64,000 bases of DNA from Chryseobacterium cucumeris (GCF_001593385.1 NZ_LUVZ01000045.1:124001-188000); one strand, 5' to 3'. Numbered from the stretch's first letter, positions 35,794-44,460 are shown. Made by a program: numbers and translations. Notes: generated from the letters alone by a model not told the origin.

Positions 35794-36339
35794 TTATGTT
35801 GGCATTTTGCTTAATAAAGGGTTTCCAACCGGATTTATTCCCTTTTGTAATAGTTCTTTTGCGGCCATCACTGCCCAGCATTTGTCACTGGAGTGAATAT
35901 TTCTGTAAAAAGAAAGTAAAATATCAGGCCTCACAACGGTAAAACCATTGGTTTCTACTGTCTCTAGATCATCTCTTTCAAAGAAGTCTATGGTAATTCT
36001 GTAAAGTTTTTCATTTTTCAGTTCAACTGTTTTTTCATACCTGCGAAAGTTTTCGTCACTCGGCAGATGGTCATATCGTGTCCAGACTTTCTGGAATCCT
36101 TCCTGCTGAAGAATGATAACTACTTCTGCTACATTTTCTTTTTTTACAAAAACATCAATATCCTTGTGGTCATGGGCATGCTTGTATTCTGTATGTCCTG
36201 TTTCTGACATAAAATGCCATGCCCAACCCCCTGATATAATGACTTTATCTTTTAATTTATCTAAAATTCCGAGTCCTGACTGAATTCTGAATTCCGGCCA
36301 GACTTCACCGTATCGTTTTATGTTATGTGGTGCTCCCAT
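35794..36339 (-). CDS. Nucleotidyltransferase, LnuA/ANT(2'')-like
   Basis: The 181-residue protein has the Pol-beta-type signature: VIISGGWAWHFMS, then HDHKDIDVFV (two Asp) and RITIDFFERDD (third Asp). The GGW-x(n)-H-x-DID layout resembles lincosamide and aminoglycoside 2''-nucleotidyltransferases. It could modify a ribosome-targeting drug, or it could act on RNA ends or a protein in the repair pathway. It lies between rtcB and prfH, 3 bp from prfH, so a role in RNA repair is the more natural reading; this is inference. Confidence 0.75.
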   Translation of the reverse strand: MGAPHNIKRYGEVWPEFRIQSGLGILDKLKDKVIISGGWAWHFMSETGHTEYKHAHDHKDIDVFVKKENVAEVVIILQQEGFQKVWTRYDHLPSDENFRRYEKTVELKNEKLYRITIDFFERDDLETVETNGFTVVRPDILLSFYRNIHSSDKCWAVMAAKELLQKGINPVGNPLLSKMPT

Positions 36340-36366
36340 TTTTTGTTTTTCAATATTTTCTGATTA

Positions 36367-36397
36367 AACCTTACAGGTTTTTGAAACCTGTAAGGTT
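36367..36397. repeat. Perfect hairpin between rtcB and the nucleotidyltransferase gene
   Basis: AACCTTACAGGTTT-TTG-AAACCTGTAAGGTT has a 14-bp perfect stem. No T run follows on either strand, so it may be an mRNA processing/stability element or a REP-like interspersed palindrome rather than a terminator. Confidence 0.7.
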
Positions 36398-36414
36398 ATA
36401 AAGTATGAGGCGCA

Positions 36415-37806
36415 TTATTTGTCCATTCTCACAATTCTCGGCTGGAATGTTCCCAGAATATCTACCAGCTCACACTGTGCATTCATCACTTCATTGATGT
36501 CTTTGTAGGCCATTGGTGCTTCTTCTGCATTTCCGCCCATCAATGTGACATTTTTAAGTTTCAGCTCTTTTTTGATATCATGCTGAGTGAAAAGGCTTCT
36601 GCATTCTCCTCGTGAGTGAGCTCTTCCTGCACCGTGTGATGCTGAATTCAGGGATTCAGGATTTCCCTTACCGCGAACGATGAACCCTTTTGCGGTCATA
36701 GATCCCGGAATTATTCCCAATTCATTCTCATTGGCAGGTGTTGCACCTTTTCGATGAACGATTACTTCTTTACCGTTATGGATTTCTTTCCAGGCAAAGT
36801 TGTGATGATTTTCAATTCTGGCTTTCACTCTTCCACCAACTGCTTTTACAAGCCTTCTGTGAATATCATCATGACAGGCTGAAGCATAATCTCCGGCAAG
36901 GTTCATTGCCGTCCAGTATTCCAATCCAAGATGGGTACTCAAATCCAGCCATGCAAAGTTTTGTGCTTCTTTTGGTAACGGACATTGTTCTGTCGCCATT
37001 CTTGAATAATATTGTGCTATTTCTGCCCCCAGGCCTCTTGAGCCACTGTGAGAAAGTATTCCCAGATATTTTCCTTTTGGGAGACCAATTTGTTCGTCCT
37101 CTTCAGTGATTTCCACTTCCCCGAATTCTACGAAGTGATTTCCTCCGCCTGAGGATCCCATCTGTTTGATGGCTTTTCCCTTTAATCTTCTTAAGATCGG
37201 GATCATATCGAATGTATCTCTGTCGAAAATCTCATGATCTATGTGAGATTTATGCGTTTCATACATTCCGAATTTTGTATGCTCAGCAAGCGCTTTTTCA
37301 TATTTATCTCTTGCTCCTTCAAGATATGAAACCGGTGTATCCAAAATACTAAGGCTCATTCTGCAACCAATATCCATCCCTACTCCGTAAGGAATTATTG
37401 CATTTTCCACTGCCAGAACTCCTCCTATGGGAAGTCCGTACCCGCTGTGGGCATCCGGCATTAATGCTCCCTGAGTAGAAACAGGCAGTTTCAAAGCTGT
37501 GTACAACTGATTTTTTGCCTCTTCTGAGATATTGTTACCAAAAATCTGAAACGAAGCACGTTGTGAATTCAGCATTCTTTTTTCAGTTTTTTTGGATGAA
37601 AGCAAAGTTTCTGCAATTTGTCCGAAAGTCAGATCTTTTTCAAATTCTTCCGGATTCAGCAGGATCTCCTTTAAAATAGCTTTTACATGATGAATATTCT
37701 TCGTTGCAAAATTTCTTTTCATGACTTCCAATGCTACGTTGACGCTTTGGTTATTTGGATAGCCCAGTTTTAATATATCTTTTCCTTTTAGTTTTAAATT
37801 TCCCAT
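36415..37806 (-). CDS. rtcB: RNA-splicing ligase RtcB (RtcB2 type)
   Basis: RtcB joins 2',3'-cyclic-phosphate (or 3'-phosphate) and 5'-OH RNA ends using GTP and Mn2+. The 463-residue protein has GMDIGCRM (metal Cys), GSSGGGNHFVEFGEV, LSHSGSRGLG, and SASHGAGRAHSR, where His391 is the expected guanylylation site. All key residues are present. It follows the unknown 244-residue protein by 27 bp and precedes the nucleotidyltransferase by 75 bp. Linkage to prfH identifies it with the RtcB2 group that re-ligates cut 16S rRNA. Confidence 0.95.
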   Translation of the reverse strand: MGNLKLKGKDILKLGYPNNQSVNVALEVMKRNFATKNIHHVKAILKEILLNPEEFEKDLTFGQIAETLLSSKKTEKRMLNSQRASFQIFGNNISEEAKNQLYTALKLPVSTQGALMPDAHSGYGLPIGGVLAVENAIIPYGVGMDIGCRMSLSILDTPVSYLEGARDKYEKALAEHTKFGMYETHKSHIDHEIFDRDTFDMIPILRRLKGKAIKQMGSSGGGNHFVEFGEVEITEEDEQIGLPKGKYLGILSHSGSRGLGAEIAQYYSRMATEQCPLPKEAQNFAWLDLSTHLGLEYWTAMNLAGDYASACHDDIHRRLVKAVGGRVKARIENHHNFAWKEIHNGKEVIVHRKGATPANENELGIIPGSMTAKGFIVRGKGNPESLNSASHGAGRAHSRGECRSLFTQHDIKKELKLKNVTLMGGNAEEAPMAYKDINEVMNAQCELVDILGTFQPRIVRMDK

Positions 37807-37833
37807 TGTTTTTGTTTTAAATAACAGTTGGAC

Positions 37834-38568
37834 CTATAAGTCCTGTAAGCTTTCTGCAATCTCTGTTGCAGACATTGTGCAGGTAACATATTTCCTGCTT
37901 TTGATAAGTTCTCTTTGATACCTTTCTTTCCATGGATTCGACTTACATAAAATAGTCTTGTGAATAATCCCTATTACCTTATGCTGTCCCAAATAGGAAT
38001 CCAGCGCCGCATATTCTTTTTCCAGCTCCAGATCCAAGGGTTTGTAATGAGTAATCATGTTGGGTTTTACTCTCAGAGTAAATCTCCATGGTTCAGTAAA
38101 TTTGTAGTAGGTTCCGAATATTTTACGGACAGGACAATAGTCATCCTTCTTTTCAAAGTATTGTCTTTCTCTGTCGGTAAGTTCCCATTTTGGATAATTC
38201 CAGGAAAATGAAGTAATATACCTGAGCTTCTGTTCTCTTTCTACATATATCTTTCTTCCTAATTTTCTTTTCTTTTTTAGAAATTTTCGGTTATCAGAAT
38301 ACATATAGGTATTTATCTTCTTTAAAATTCCTTCGAAAAAATCTCCGTCCTTGGATTGTTTTACATCATCCCTTACGACAAAGAATCTTACAAATCCTTT
38401 TTGATAAGGTTTATCTAATGGTATCAACGGAAGATTTCTTCTTATTTTCCAGAGCTCTCTACTACGTTTGTATTTTGTTCTTATCTGCTTTTCTACATCT
38501 TTTCTAATTGTTCTTTTTCTGCTTCTTACGCTTCTCAGGCGGAAATGCAGAAGGTTATCATTTTCCAT
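37834..38568 (-). CDS. Unknown basic protein at the head of the rtcB/prfH operon
   Basis: The 244-residue protein is rich in Arg and Lys, especially at the N-terminus (LRSVRSRKRTIRKDVEK) and around residues 95-115, and contains several aromatic residues (FSWNYPKWELTDRERQYF). No signal peptide, membrane segment or known catalytic motif is seen. High positive charge suggests binding to RNA or the ribosome. Its position 27 bp before rtcB makes it a probable component of the same pathway. I do not recognise a family. Confidence 0.75.
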   Translation of the reverse strand: MENDNLLHFRLRSVRSRKRTIRKDVEKQIRTKYKRSRELWKIRRNLPLIPLDKPYQKGFVRFFVVRDDVKQSKDGDFFEGILKKINTYMYSDNRKFLKKKRKLGRKIYVEREQKLRYITSFSWNYPKWELTDRERQYFEKKDDYCPVRKIFGTYYKFTEPWRFTLRVKPNMITHYKPLDLELEKEYAALDSYLGQHKVIGIIHKTILCKSNPWKERYQRELIKSRKYVTCTMSATEIAESLQDL

Positions 38569-38762
38569 TGTGAACAGAAGCCTGATGTGAGATTATAGAA
38601 ACTTAATTATTTTTTATCTCACACAACTTTTAATCAACTAAAATACTAGTTGAATGGATTAATAATAGACTTAATAGTTCTGAGGAATGACCTCCTCCTA
38701 TTTTGCCCTTAATGACACTAAAAAAAGATTTCGGGGAAACTTGAAGTTTGAAATATTGCGCA

Positions 38763-38795
38763 ATAAAAAACCCGAAATCTCTACGACTTCGGGTT
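38763..38795 (-). terminator. Terminator/attenuator hairpin after the leader ORF
   Basis: On the minus strand AACCCGAAGTC pairs with GATTTCGGGTT (11 bp, one G-U, 5-nt loop GTAGA), followed by TTTTTATT. It lies 24 nt after the leader ORF stop and 195 bp before the rtcB operon's first gene. Its 5' arm is also complementary to codons 19-22 of the leader. Confidence 0.85.
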
Positions 38796-38819
38796 CTGAT
38801 ATTTCATTGTACTGTTATT

Positions 38820-38897
38820 CTAAGAATGTACCAAACCGCGAAGCCTTACCACCATAAGTGGCAATCCAACTGTAGAATTCTGATTAGCTCTGAACAT
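38820..38897 (-). CDS. 25-codon leader ORF, probable attenuator peptide
   Basis: The frame starts at ATG 38897, runs 25 codons (starting MFRANQNSTVGL, ending RLRGLVHS) and stops at TAG 38820. It has a TATATTTG promoter box 42 bp upstream and a terminator 24 nt after its stop. CGAAGC just before the ATG (38904-38899) is complementary to GCTTCG in codons 18-20 (38844-38839). CTTCGCGGTT in codons 19-22 is complementary to the terminator's 5' arm (AACC-CGAAG, one bulge). This three-way complementarity is typical of a translated attenuator. The regulated genes would be the rtcB/prfH operon downstream. Confidence 0.6.
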   Translation of the reverse strand: MFRANQNSTVGLPLMVVRLRGLVHS

Positions 38898-38938
38898 TGC
38901 TTCGTTGTTTTTTATTGGTTAAACTTGATTTTCACGTG

Positions 38939-38946
38939 CAAATATA
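38939..38946 (-). promoter_or_regulatory. TAnnTTTG promoter box for the leader ORF
   Basis: The minus strand reads TATATTTG, a perfect match. Transcription would start near 38932, about 35 nt before the leader ATG. Confidence 0.65.
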
Positions 38947-38977
38947 TACATTTTTCTGAAAATCATAATATTTTTTT

Positions 38978-39960
38978 TCACTTCAGGTGAATAATACTGA
39001 GAAAAATGGCATCAATTACCTTTGTCATCCGTTTTGTATCCAGTGTTTTCAAAGTATCCGTAGTTTGGTGATAATTTTTATTTCTGAAGAAAGAAGTATC
39101 GGTGATCATGAGGGCAGGGATATCAAAATTCCAATAGTTCAAATGGTCGGAATAGTCTATTCCTGCAATGAATTTGGGAGCAGAGAACGTCTCTGTTTTG
39201 ATCTGCTTTGAGCCTTTAAAATTTTTAATAAAGCTTTTTACAAATGGGCCTGCTCCAGTCATCTTTTTAGCCAACATAATAAAATTTCCTTGATCACCAT
39301 ATATCCAGGAAAGAATACCTATAGGAAAACCCTGAGAACCTTTTTCGTCTCGGAAATAACCTATCATTTCTACACTGGCCATTCCATAGACATCAATTTT
39401 GTTGTCTTTTAAGTATTTTGCATGAATATAGCTTCCCATATTTTCGGTTCTGAAATAAGGCGGCTCTTCCAGCGTGTAAGCAACCAAATCTACTCTGTAC
39501 TTCAGCTTCTGTCCTTTCAACATTCTAGCGAGCTCCAATAGGCAGTAACTCCGGTGGCATTATCGTCTGCTCCCTGCTGATCTCCACAAACGTCGTAATG
39601 TGCTCCAATAATGATCCGTTTGGTATTTTCTGTTCCAAAAGAAGTAATAACGTTTTTGTAAATTTTCCCGTCTACTTTATATTCCTGAAAAGCGGTACTG
39701 TCTCCATAAGGAGCAAACGTCTGATGAATATAATCTGCGATATGACTCAGCTGGTCAATATTTTTATGATTTCTAAATTGCGCTGTTTGGGTAAGTGCTG
39801 TCAAATGTTCCTTAACCAAAGCAGTATCTGCAACGGTTTTTGAGCTTTGTATGGATTTATTTTTTCCTGAAGCTAAAAGGAAAGCACCGGCGATAATAAA
39901 TAAGCCTACGAGAAGAAACAGCTTTTTCCTCGTAGGCTTTATTATATTTTTCAGATTCAT
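38978..39960 (-). pseudogene. M28-family metallopeptidase split by a frameshift
   Basis: Two overlapping frames (39960-39517 and 39538-38978) together make one M28 aminopeptidase-like protein of about 327 residues. An N-terminal membrane anchor (LFLLVGLFIIAGAFLLASG) is followed by the zinc motifs GAHYD and GADDNATGV in the first part, then LEE, YSDHL and NYHQTTDT in the second. All metal and catalytic residues are kept. In the first frame ...TGVTAYWSSLEC ends early, whereas shifting one base restores LELARM, so one base seems lost near 39533. It is a recent pseudogene or a sequencing error. Confidence 0.82.
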
Positions 39961-40002
39961 AGGTTATGTTTTAATTTCAGTACAGAAATTAAGTTTTTCT
40001 AT

Positions 40003-42123
40003 TTATTTTTCTAAAAATCTTTCTAAAATTTCCACTGCACATTTCGGAAGATTGGTGCCGGGCCCGAAAATAAAGTCAGCACCATTGGCATAAAGGAATT
40101 CATAATCCTGTTGCGGAATCACTCCTCCTACAACGATGGTAATATCGTCTGCTCCCAGTTTAGATAATTCTTCCACTACCTGCGGAACTAATGTTTTGTG
40201 TCCTGCAGCCAATGAAGAAACTCCCAAAATGTGAATATCATTTTCTACCGCTTGCTTAGCCACTTCTTCCGGCGTCTGAAACAATGGAGCAACGTCTACG
40301 TCAAATCCCATATCGGCAAATGCTGTAGCTACTACTTTCGCGCCTCTATCGTGTCCATCCTGCCCCATTTTAGCGACCATTAGCCTTGGGCGGCGTCCTT
40401 CTTCTTCTTCAAATTTCTGAGTCAGATTAAGGGCTTTTTCAAAGTATTCGTTTTTACCGGCATTCATTGCGTATACACCAGAGATTGTTTTAATATTTGC
40501 TTTATATCTTCCAAAAGTTTCTTCCATGGCATCACTCATTTCGCCGAGGGTTACTCTTCTTCTTGCGGCTTCGATACATAGAGCCAGAAGGTTTCCTTTT
40601 CCTGTTTTCGCACTTTCGCGGATGTCATTCAGGATTTGCCCAACAGCTTCTGTATTTCTTTCTGCTTTGATCGTATTTAACCTTTCAATTTGTTTTCTGC
40701 GAACTTCAGTATTGTCAATATCTAAAATTTCTATCTGATCCTGCTTCAATGAGGATTTGAATGAATTGACTCCGATAATGAATTCCTCACCACTATCGAT
40801 CTTAGCCTGTTTTTTTGCTGCGGCTTCTTCAATTCTCATTTTTGGAATTCCGGCTTCAATGGCTTTGGTCATTCCTCCTTCCTGCTCTACCTCATCAATA
40901 TACCTCATTGCTTCCTCAATCATTTGCTGAGTAAGGCTTTCTACAAGGTTACTTCCTCCCATCGGATCTACGACATCACATATTCCGCTTTCCTGCTGAA
41001 GAATGATCTGTGTATTTCTTGCAATTTTTGCCGAATAATCTGTAGGAAGGGCGATAGCTTCATCCAGTGCATTGGTATGGAGAGACTGCGTTCCTCCTAA
41101 TGCTGAAGACAACGCTTCAATCGCTGTCCTTGTAATATTATTGAAAGGCTCCTGCTCCGTTAAAGACCATCCTGAAGTTTGTGAATGGGTTCTTAATGCC
41201 AGAGATTTTGGATTCTGTGGATTAAACTGTTTCAAAAGGGTTGCCCAGATATATCTTGCGGCACGCATTTTCGCAATTTCCATGAAATGATTCATTCCGA
41301 TTGCCCAGAAGAAGGATAACCGTGGGGCGAAATCGTCTACGTTCATTCCTGCTTTTATTCCTGTTCTTACATATTCAAGACCATCTGCCAATGTATAAGC
41401 CATTTCAAGTACAGGCGTTGCACCAGCTTCCTGCATATGGTATCCGGAAATGGAAATGGAATTGAATTTGGGAATATTTTGCGAAGTATATTCAAAAATA
41501 TCTGCGATAATCTTCATGGAAGGTGCTGGCGGATAGATATAAGTATTTCTTACCATGAATTCTTTCAAAATATCATTCTGAATAGTTCCGGAAAGTAACT
41601 CCTGTTTTACTCCCTGCTCTTCTGCCGCTACGATGTAGAATGACAAAATAGGAAGTACAGCTCCGTTCATGGTCATTGAAACTGAAATCTGATCTAATGG
41701 AATTTCATTGAAAAGGATTTTCATATCCTCCACAGAGTCGATGGCAACTCCTGCTTTTCCTACATCTCCCACCACTCTTGAATGGTCAGAATCATATCCC
41801 CTGTGCGTTGCAAGGTCAAATGCTACGGAAAGTCCTTTCTGACCTGCCGCAAGGTTTCTTCTGTAGAAAGCATTGGATTCTTCAGCGGTGGAAAATCCGG
41901 CATACTGACGAATTGTCCATGGCTTCTGAACATACATGGTGGAATACGGCCCTCTCAGATAGGGAGCAATTCCTGGAGAAGTCTGCGTTAATGATTCATC
42001 TTTTACATCTTTTTTTTCATAGGATGATTTGAGTTCAAGGCCGTCTTTTTCAAAATTGTAAATCTCTTTTTCCTGAGGTAATACACTAAAATCCGGTTTT
42101 TTCACAGAAATTGTCTTTCGCAT
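40003..42123 (-). CDS. scpA: Methylmalonyl-CoA mutase, large (catalytic) subunit
   Basis: This adenosylcobalamin enzyme interconverts methylmalonyl-CoA and succinyl-CoA. The 706 residues comprise the N-terminal TIM barrel (GPYSTMYVQKPWTIRQYAGFS) and the C-terminal B12-binding domain with DGHDRG (the His coordinates cobalt), GVSSLAAGH and VVGGVIPQQDY. The small non-catalytic subunit that normally pairs with it in Bacteroidota is not next to it. The GTPase MeaB is encoded at 32.7 kb. It is followed by the frameshifted peptidase. Confidence 0.95.
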   Translation of the reverse strand: MRKTISVKKPDFSVLPQEKEIYNFEKDGLELKSSYEKKDVKDESLTQTSPGIAPYLRGPYSTMYVQKPWTIRQYAGFSTAEESNAFYRRNLAAGQKGLSVAFDLATHRGYDSDHSRVVGDVGKAGVAIDSVEDMKILFNEIPLDQISVSMTMNGAVLPILSFYIVAAEEQGVKQELLSGTIQNDILKEFMVRNTYIYPPAPSMKIIADIFEYTSQNIPKFNSISISGYHMQEAGATPVLEMAYTLADGLEYVRTGIKAGMNVDDFAPRLSFFWAIGMNHFMEIAKMRAARYIWATLLKQFNPQNPKSLALRTHSQTSGWSLTEQEPFNNITRTAIEALSSALGGTQSLHTNALDEAIALPTDYSAKIARNTQIILQQESGICDVVDPMGGSNLVESLTQQMIEEAMRYIDEVEQEGGMTKAIEAGIPKMRIEEAAAKKQAKIDSGEEFIIGVNSFKSSLKQDQIEILDIDNTEVRRKQIERLNTIKAERNTEAVGQILNDIRESAKTGKGNLLALCIEAARRRVTLGEMSDAMEETFGRYKANIKTISGVYAMNAGKNEYFEKALNLTQKFEEEEGRRPRLMVAKMGQDGHDRGAKVVATAFADMGFDVDVAPLFQTPEEVAKQAVENDIHILGVSSLAAGHKTLVPQVVEELSKLGADDITIVVGGVIPQQDYEFLYANGADFIFGPGTNLPKCAVEILERFLEK

Positions 42124-42214
42124 TCCAATTATTTTTGTCCCCGTAAAGTTAATTTTTTTGAACGAAACATGAAACTTCTGTTAATATTCTGTTTTTCTTT
42201 CATTTAGCAAAAGA

Positions 42215-42245
42215 AAAAGGCCAAACAAATGTCCGGCCTTTCTTA
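42215..42245 (-). terminator. Intrinsic terminator after the prolyl oligopeptidase gene
   Basis: AAAGGCC / GGCCTTT plus flanking A/T pairs form the stem. On the minus strand TTTTTCTTTT follows. Confidence 0.75.
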
Positions 42246-42261
42246 TAGGTATAAATTTAAG

Positions 42262-44364
42262 TTATTTCTTTATCCCCATCTCAAATAAAGCAAATGATAT
42301 AAGATCTGCATTTTCACTGATCACCTGATCCGTTGATCTTCCAGCTCCGTGACCTGCATTCTTTTCAATTCTTAAAAGAATTGGGTTTTTACATGCTTGT
42401 TTTTCCTGAAGTTCTGCTCCAAATTTGAATGAATGTGCCGGAACTACTCTGTCATCATGATCACTGGTAATGATCATTGTAGATGGATAGCAAGTTCCTG
42501 CTTTTACATTATGTACAGGAGAATATGATTTCAGATATTCGAACATTTCCTTACTGTCTTCTGCAGTACCGTAATCGTAAGACCACCCTGCTCCTGCTGT
42601 AAATTTATTATACCTCAACATATCCAACACTCCTACTCCCGGGAAGGCTACTCTCGCAAGGTCCGGCCTCATTGTCATTGTTGCTCCTACTAATAATCCT
42701 CCGTTTGATCTTCCGGAAAGGGCCATGTATTCTTTTGAAGTATAACCTTTACTTTGAAGGTATTCTCCGGCAGCGATAAAGTCTTCAAAAACATTTTTCT
42801 TCTGCTGTTTTGTTCCTGCATCATGCCATTTCTTACCATATTCTCCTCCTCCACGGATGTTTGGAACAGCGTATATACCACCATTTTCCATCCAGATAGC
42901 GTTGACTACAGAGAATGACGGCTGAAGGCTGATGTTGAAACCTCCATAAGAGTAAAGAATAGTAGGATTTTTACCGTCCAGTTTAGTTCCTTTCTTATAA
43001 TTAATCATCATAGGAACCTTTGTACCATCTTTTGAAGTATAGAATACCTGTTCCGAAACATAATCATCCGGATTAAACTTCACTTTAGGTTTTTGATAGA
43101 CTTCAGACTTTCCGGAATCTACATTGAATTTATAAGTCGTTCCCGGTGTAATATAATTGCTGAAAGAGAAGTAAACATCTTTCTCTTTTTCTTTTCCTCC
43201 GAATCCTGAGATATTTCCTTTACCCGGAAGAGTAATTTCTCTCACCAATTTTCCGGTTTTATCAAACTGTTTTACCTGGTCTATCGCATCAATCATGTAG
43301 GTTGCAAAGAAATATCCTCCCCCTGAAGAGATTCCCAATACGTTTTCAGTTTGTGGAATTACGTCTTTCCATGTTGCAGGAGCCGGATTAGCAATGGTAG
43401 TTTTTACAAGACGCATATTCGGAGCATCTTTATCTGTAAAAATGAAAAGATCATCACCTTGTGTATCTACGATGCTGGCATTAATGTCAAACCCGTTCAT
43501 AATCTGCACAAAATCTCCGCCTTTTTGAAGGTCTTTTATGTACAGTTCATTACCATTCGTGGCATTAGCAGCAGAAATGATAAGATATCTCTGATCTTCA
43601 GAAACTCCGGCACTAAGATATCTTCTTGGGGTCTTATCTCCTCCGAAAATCAATTTATCTTCAGACTGTTTTGTTCCCAGTTTATGAAAGTATACTTTGT
43701 GCTTATCCGTCATCCCGGAAAGTACTGTTCCTTCTTTAGGTTTGTCATAGCTTGAATAATAGAAGCCTTCGTCTCCCTGCCATGAAATTCCACTGAATTT
43801 TACATCCAGTAAAGTTTCATCAATCTGTTTTTTAGTCACAGCATCGATGATGATGATCTTATTCCAATCGCTTCCTCCTTCGGAAATAGAATAAGCTGCA
43901 AGGTTTCCTTTCTTATTGAATGAAAGATTGGAAAGAGATGTCGTTCCTTTTTCTGAAAATTTATTAGGATCTAAAAATACTTCTGTAGCATTGGTCTTGT
44001 TGTTGGTTCTGTACAAAACAGATTGCGCCTGCAGACCATCGTTTTTATAATAATAGGTATAATCTCCTTCTTTGAAAGGTGCAGAAATTTTTTCATAGTT
44101 CCAGATTTCCTTCAACTGATTTTTAATTTTATCCCTGAACGGAATCTTAGAAAGGTAATTCTGGCTGTAAGCAACTTCTTCATCCACCCATTTTTTTGTA
44201 GGTTCAGAGTCATTCTCCAGATCTCTGAAAGGATCAGAAACGGCAGTTCCAAAATAGGTATCTGTCTGGTTTCCTTTTAATGCTTTAGGATAATTCATTT
44301 TCTGAGAATAAAAAGATGCTGAAAACAATACTCCAGCGGTTAACAATATAGGCTTAAAATTCAT
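42262..44364 (-). CDS. Prolyl oligopeptidase family serine protease (S9A)
   Basis: The 700-residue secreted protein has a signal peptide (about residues 1-20, ending ASFYSQ), an N-terminal seven-bladed propeller and a C-terminal alpha/beta hydrolase domain. The catalytic triad is Ser in GRSNGG, Asp in SDHDDRV and His in KNAGHGAGR. It should cleave short proline-containing peptides in the periplasm or outside. It is monocistronic with terminators on either side. Confidence 0.95.
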   Translation of the reverse strand: MNFKPILLTAGVLFSASFYSQKMNYPKALKGNQTDTYFGTAVSDPFRDLENDSEPTKKWVDEEVAYSQNYLSKIPFRDKIKNQLKEIWNYEKISAPFKEGDYTYYYKNDGLQAQSVLYRTNNKTNATEVFLDPNKFSEKGTTSLSNLSFNKKGNLAAYSISEGGSDWNKIIIIDAVTKKQIDETLLDVKFSGISWQGDEGFYYSSYDKPKEGTVLSGMTDKHKVYFHKLGTKQSEDKLIFGGDKTPRRYLSAGVSEDQRYLIISAANATNGNELYIKDLQKGGDFVQIMNGFDINASIVDTQGDDLFIFTDKDAPNMRLVKTTIANPAPATWKDVIPQTENVLGISSGGGYFFATYMIDAIDQVKQFDKTGKLVREITLPGKGNISGFGGKEKEKDVYFSFSNYITPGTTYKFNVDSGKSEVYQKPKVKFNPDDYVSEQVFYTSKDGTKVPMMINYKKGTKLDGKNPTILYSYGGFNISLQPSFSVVNAIWMENGGIYAVPNIRGGGEYGKKWHDAGTKQQKKNVFEDFIAAGEYLQSKGYTSKEYMALSGRSNGGLLVGATMTMRPDLARVAFPGVGVLDMLRYNKFTAGAGWSYDYGTAEDSKEMFEYLKSYSPVHNVKAGTCYPSTMIITSDHDDRVVPAHSFKFGAELQEKQACKNPILLRIEKNAGHGAGRSTDQVISENADLISFALFEMGIKK

Positions 44365-44408
44365 ACTGATCGGTTTTTCTCAAAAATACGCAAAGTATGT
44401 GAAATAAA

Positions 44409-44436
44409 AAAAGTCCCGTTGTATTGGGACTTTTCT
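44409..44436. terminator. Intrinsic terminator
   Basis: AAAAGTCCC / GGGACTTTT, 9-bp stem, T/A-rich on both flanks. It ends the 44461-45138 transcript. Confidence 0.8.
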
Positions 44437-44460
44437 ATTCTTTATGATGGTACTTTTAGA

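Noticed and set aside
36367..36397. Hairpin after rtcB as a terminator
   Set aside because: No T run follows on the minus strand, and the downstream genes have no visible promoter of their own.
38748..38990. 80-codon plus-strand frame opposite the leader ORF
   Set aside because: It starts at a TTG, crosses the terminator hairpin and has no promoter; the minus strand has a promoter, ORF and terminator in order.
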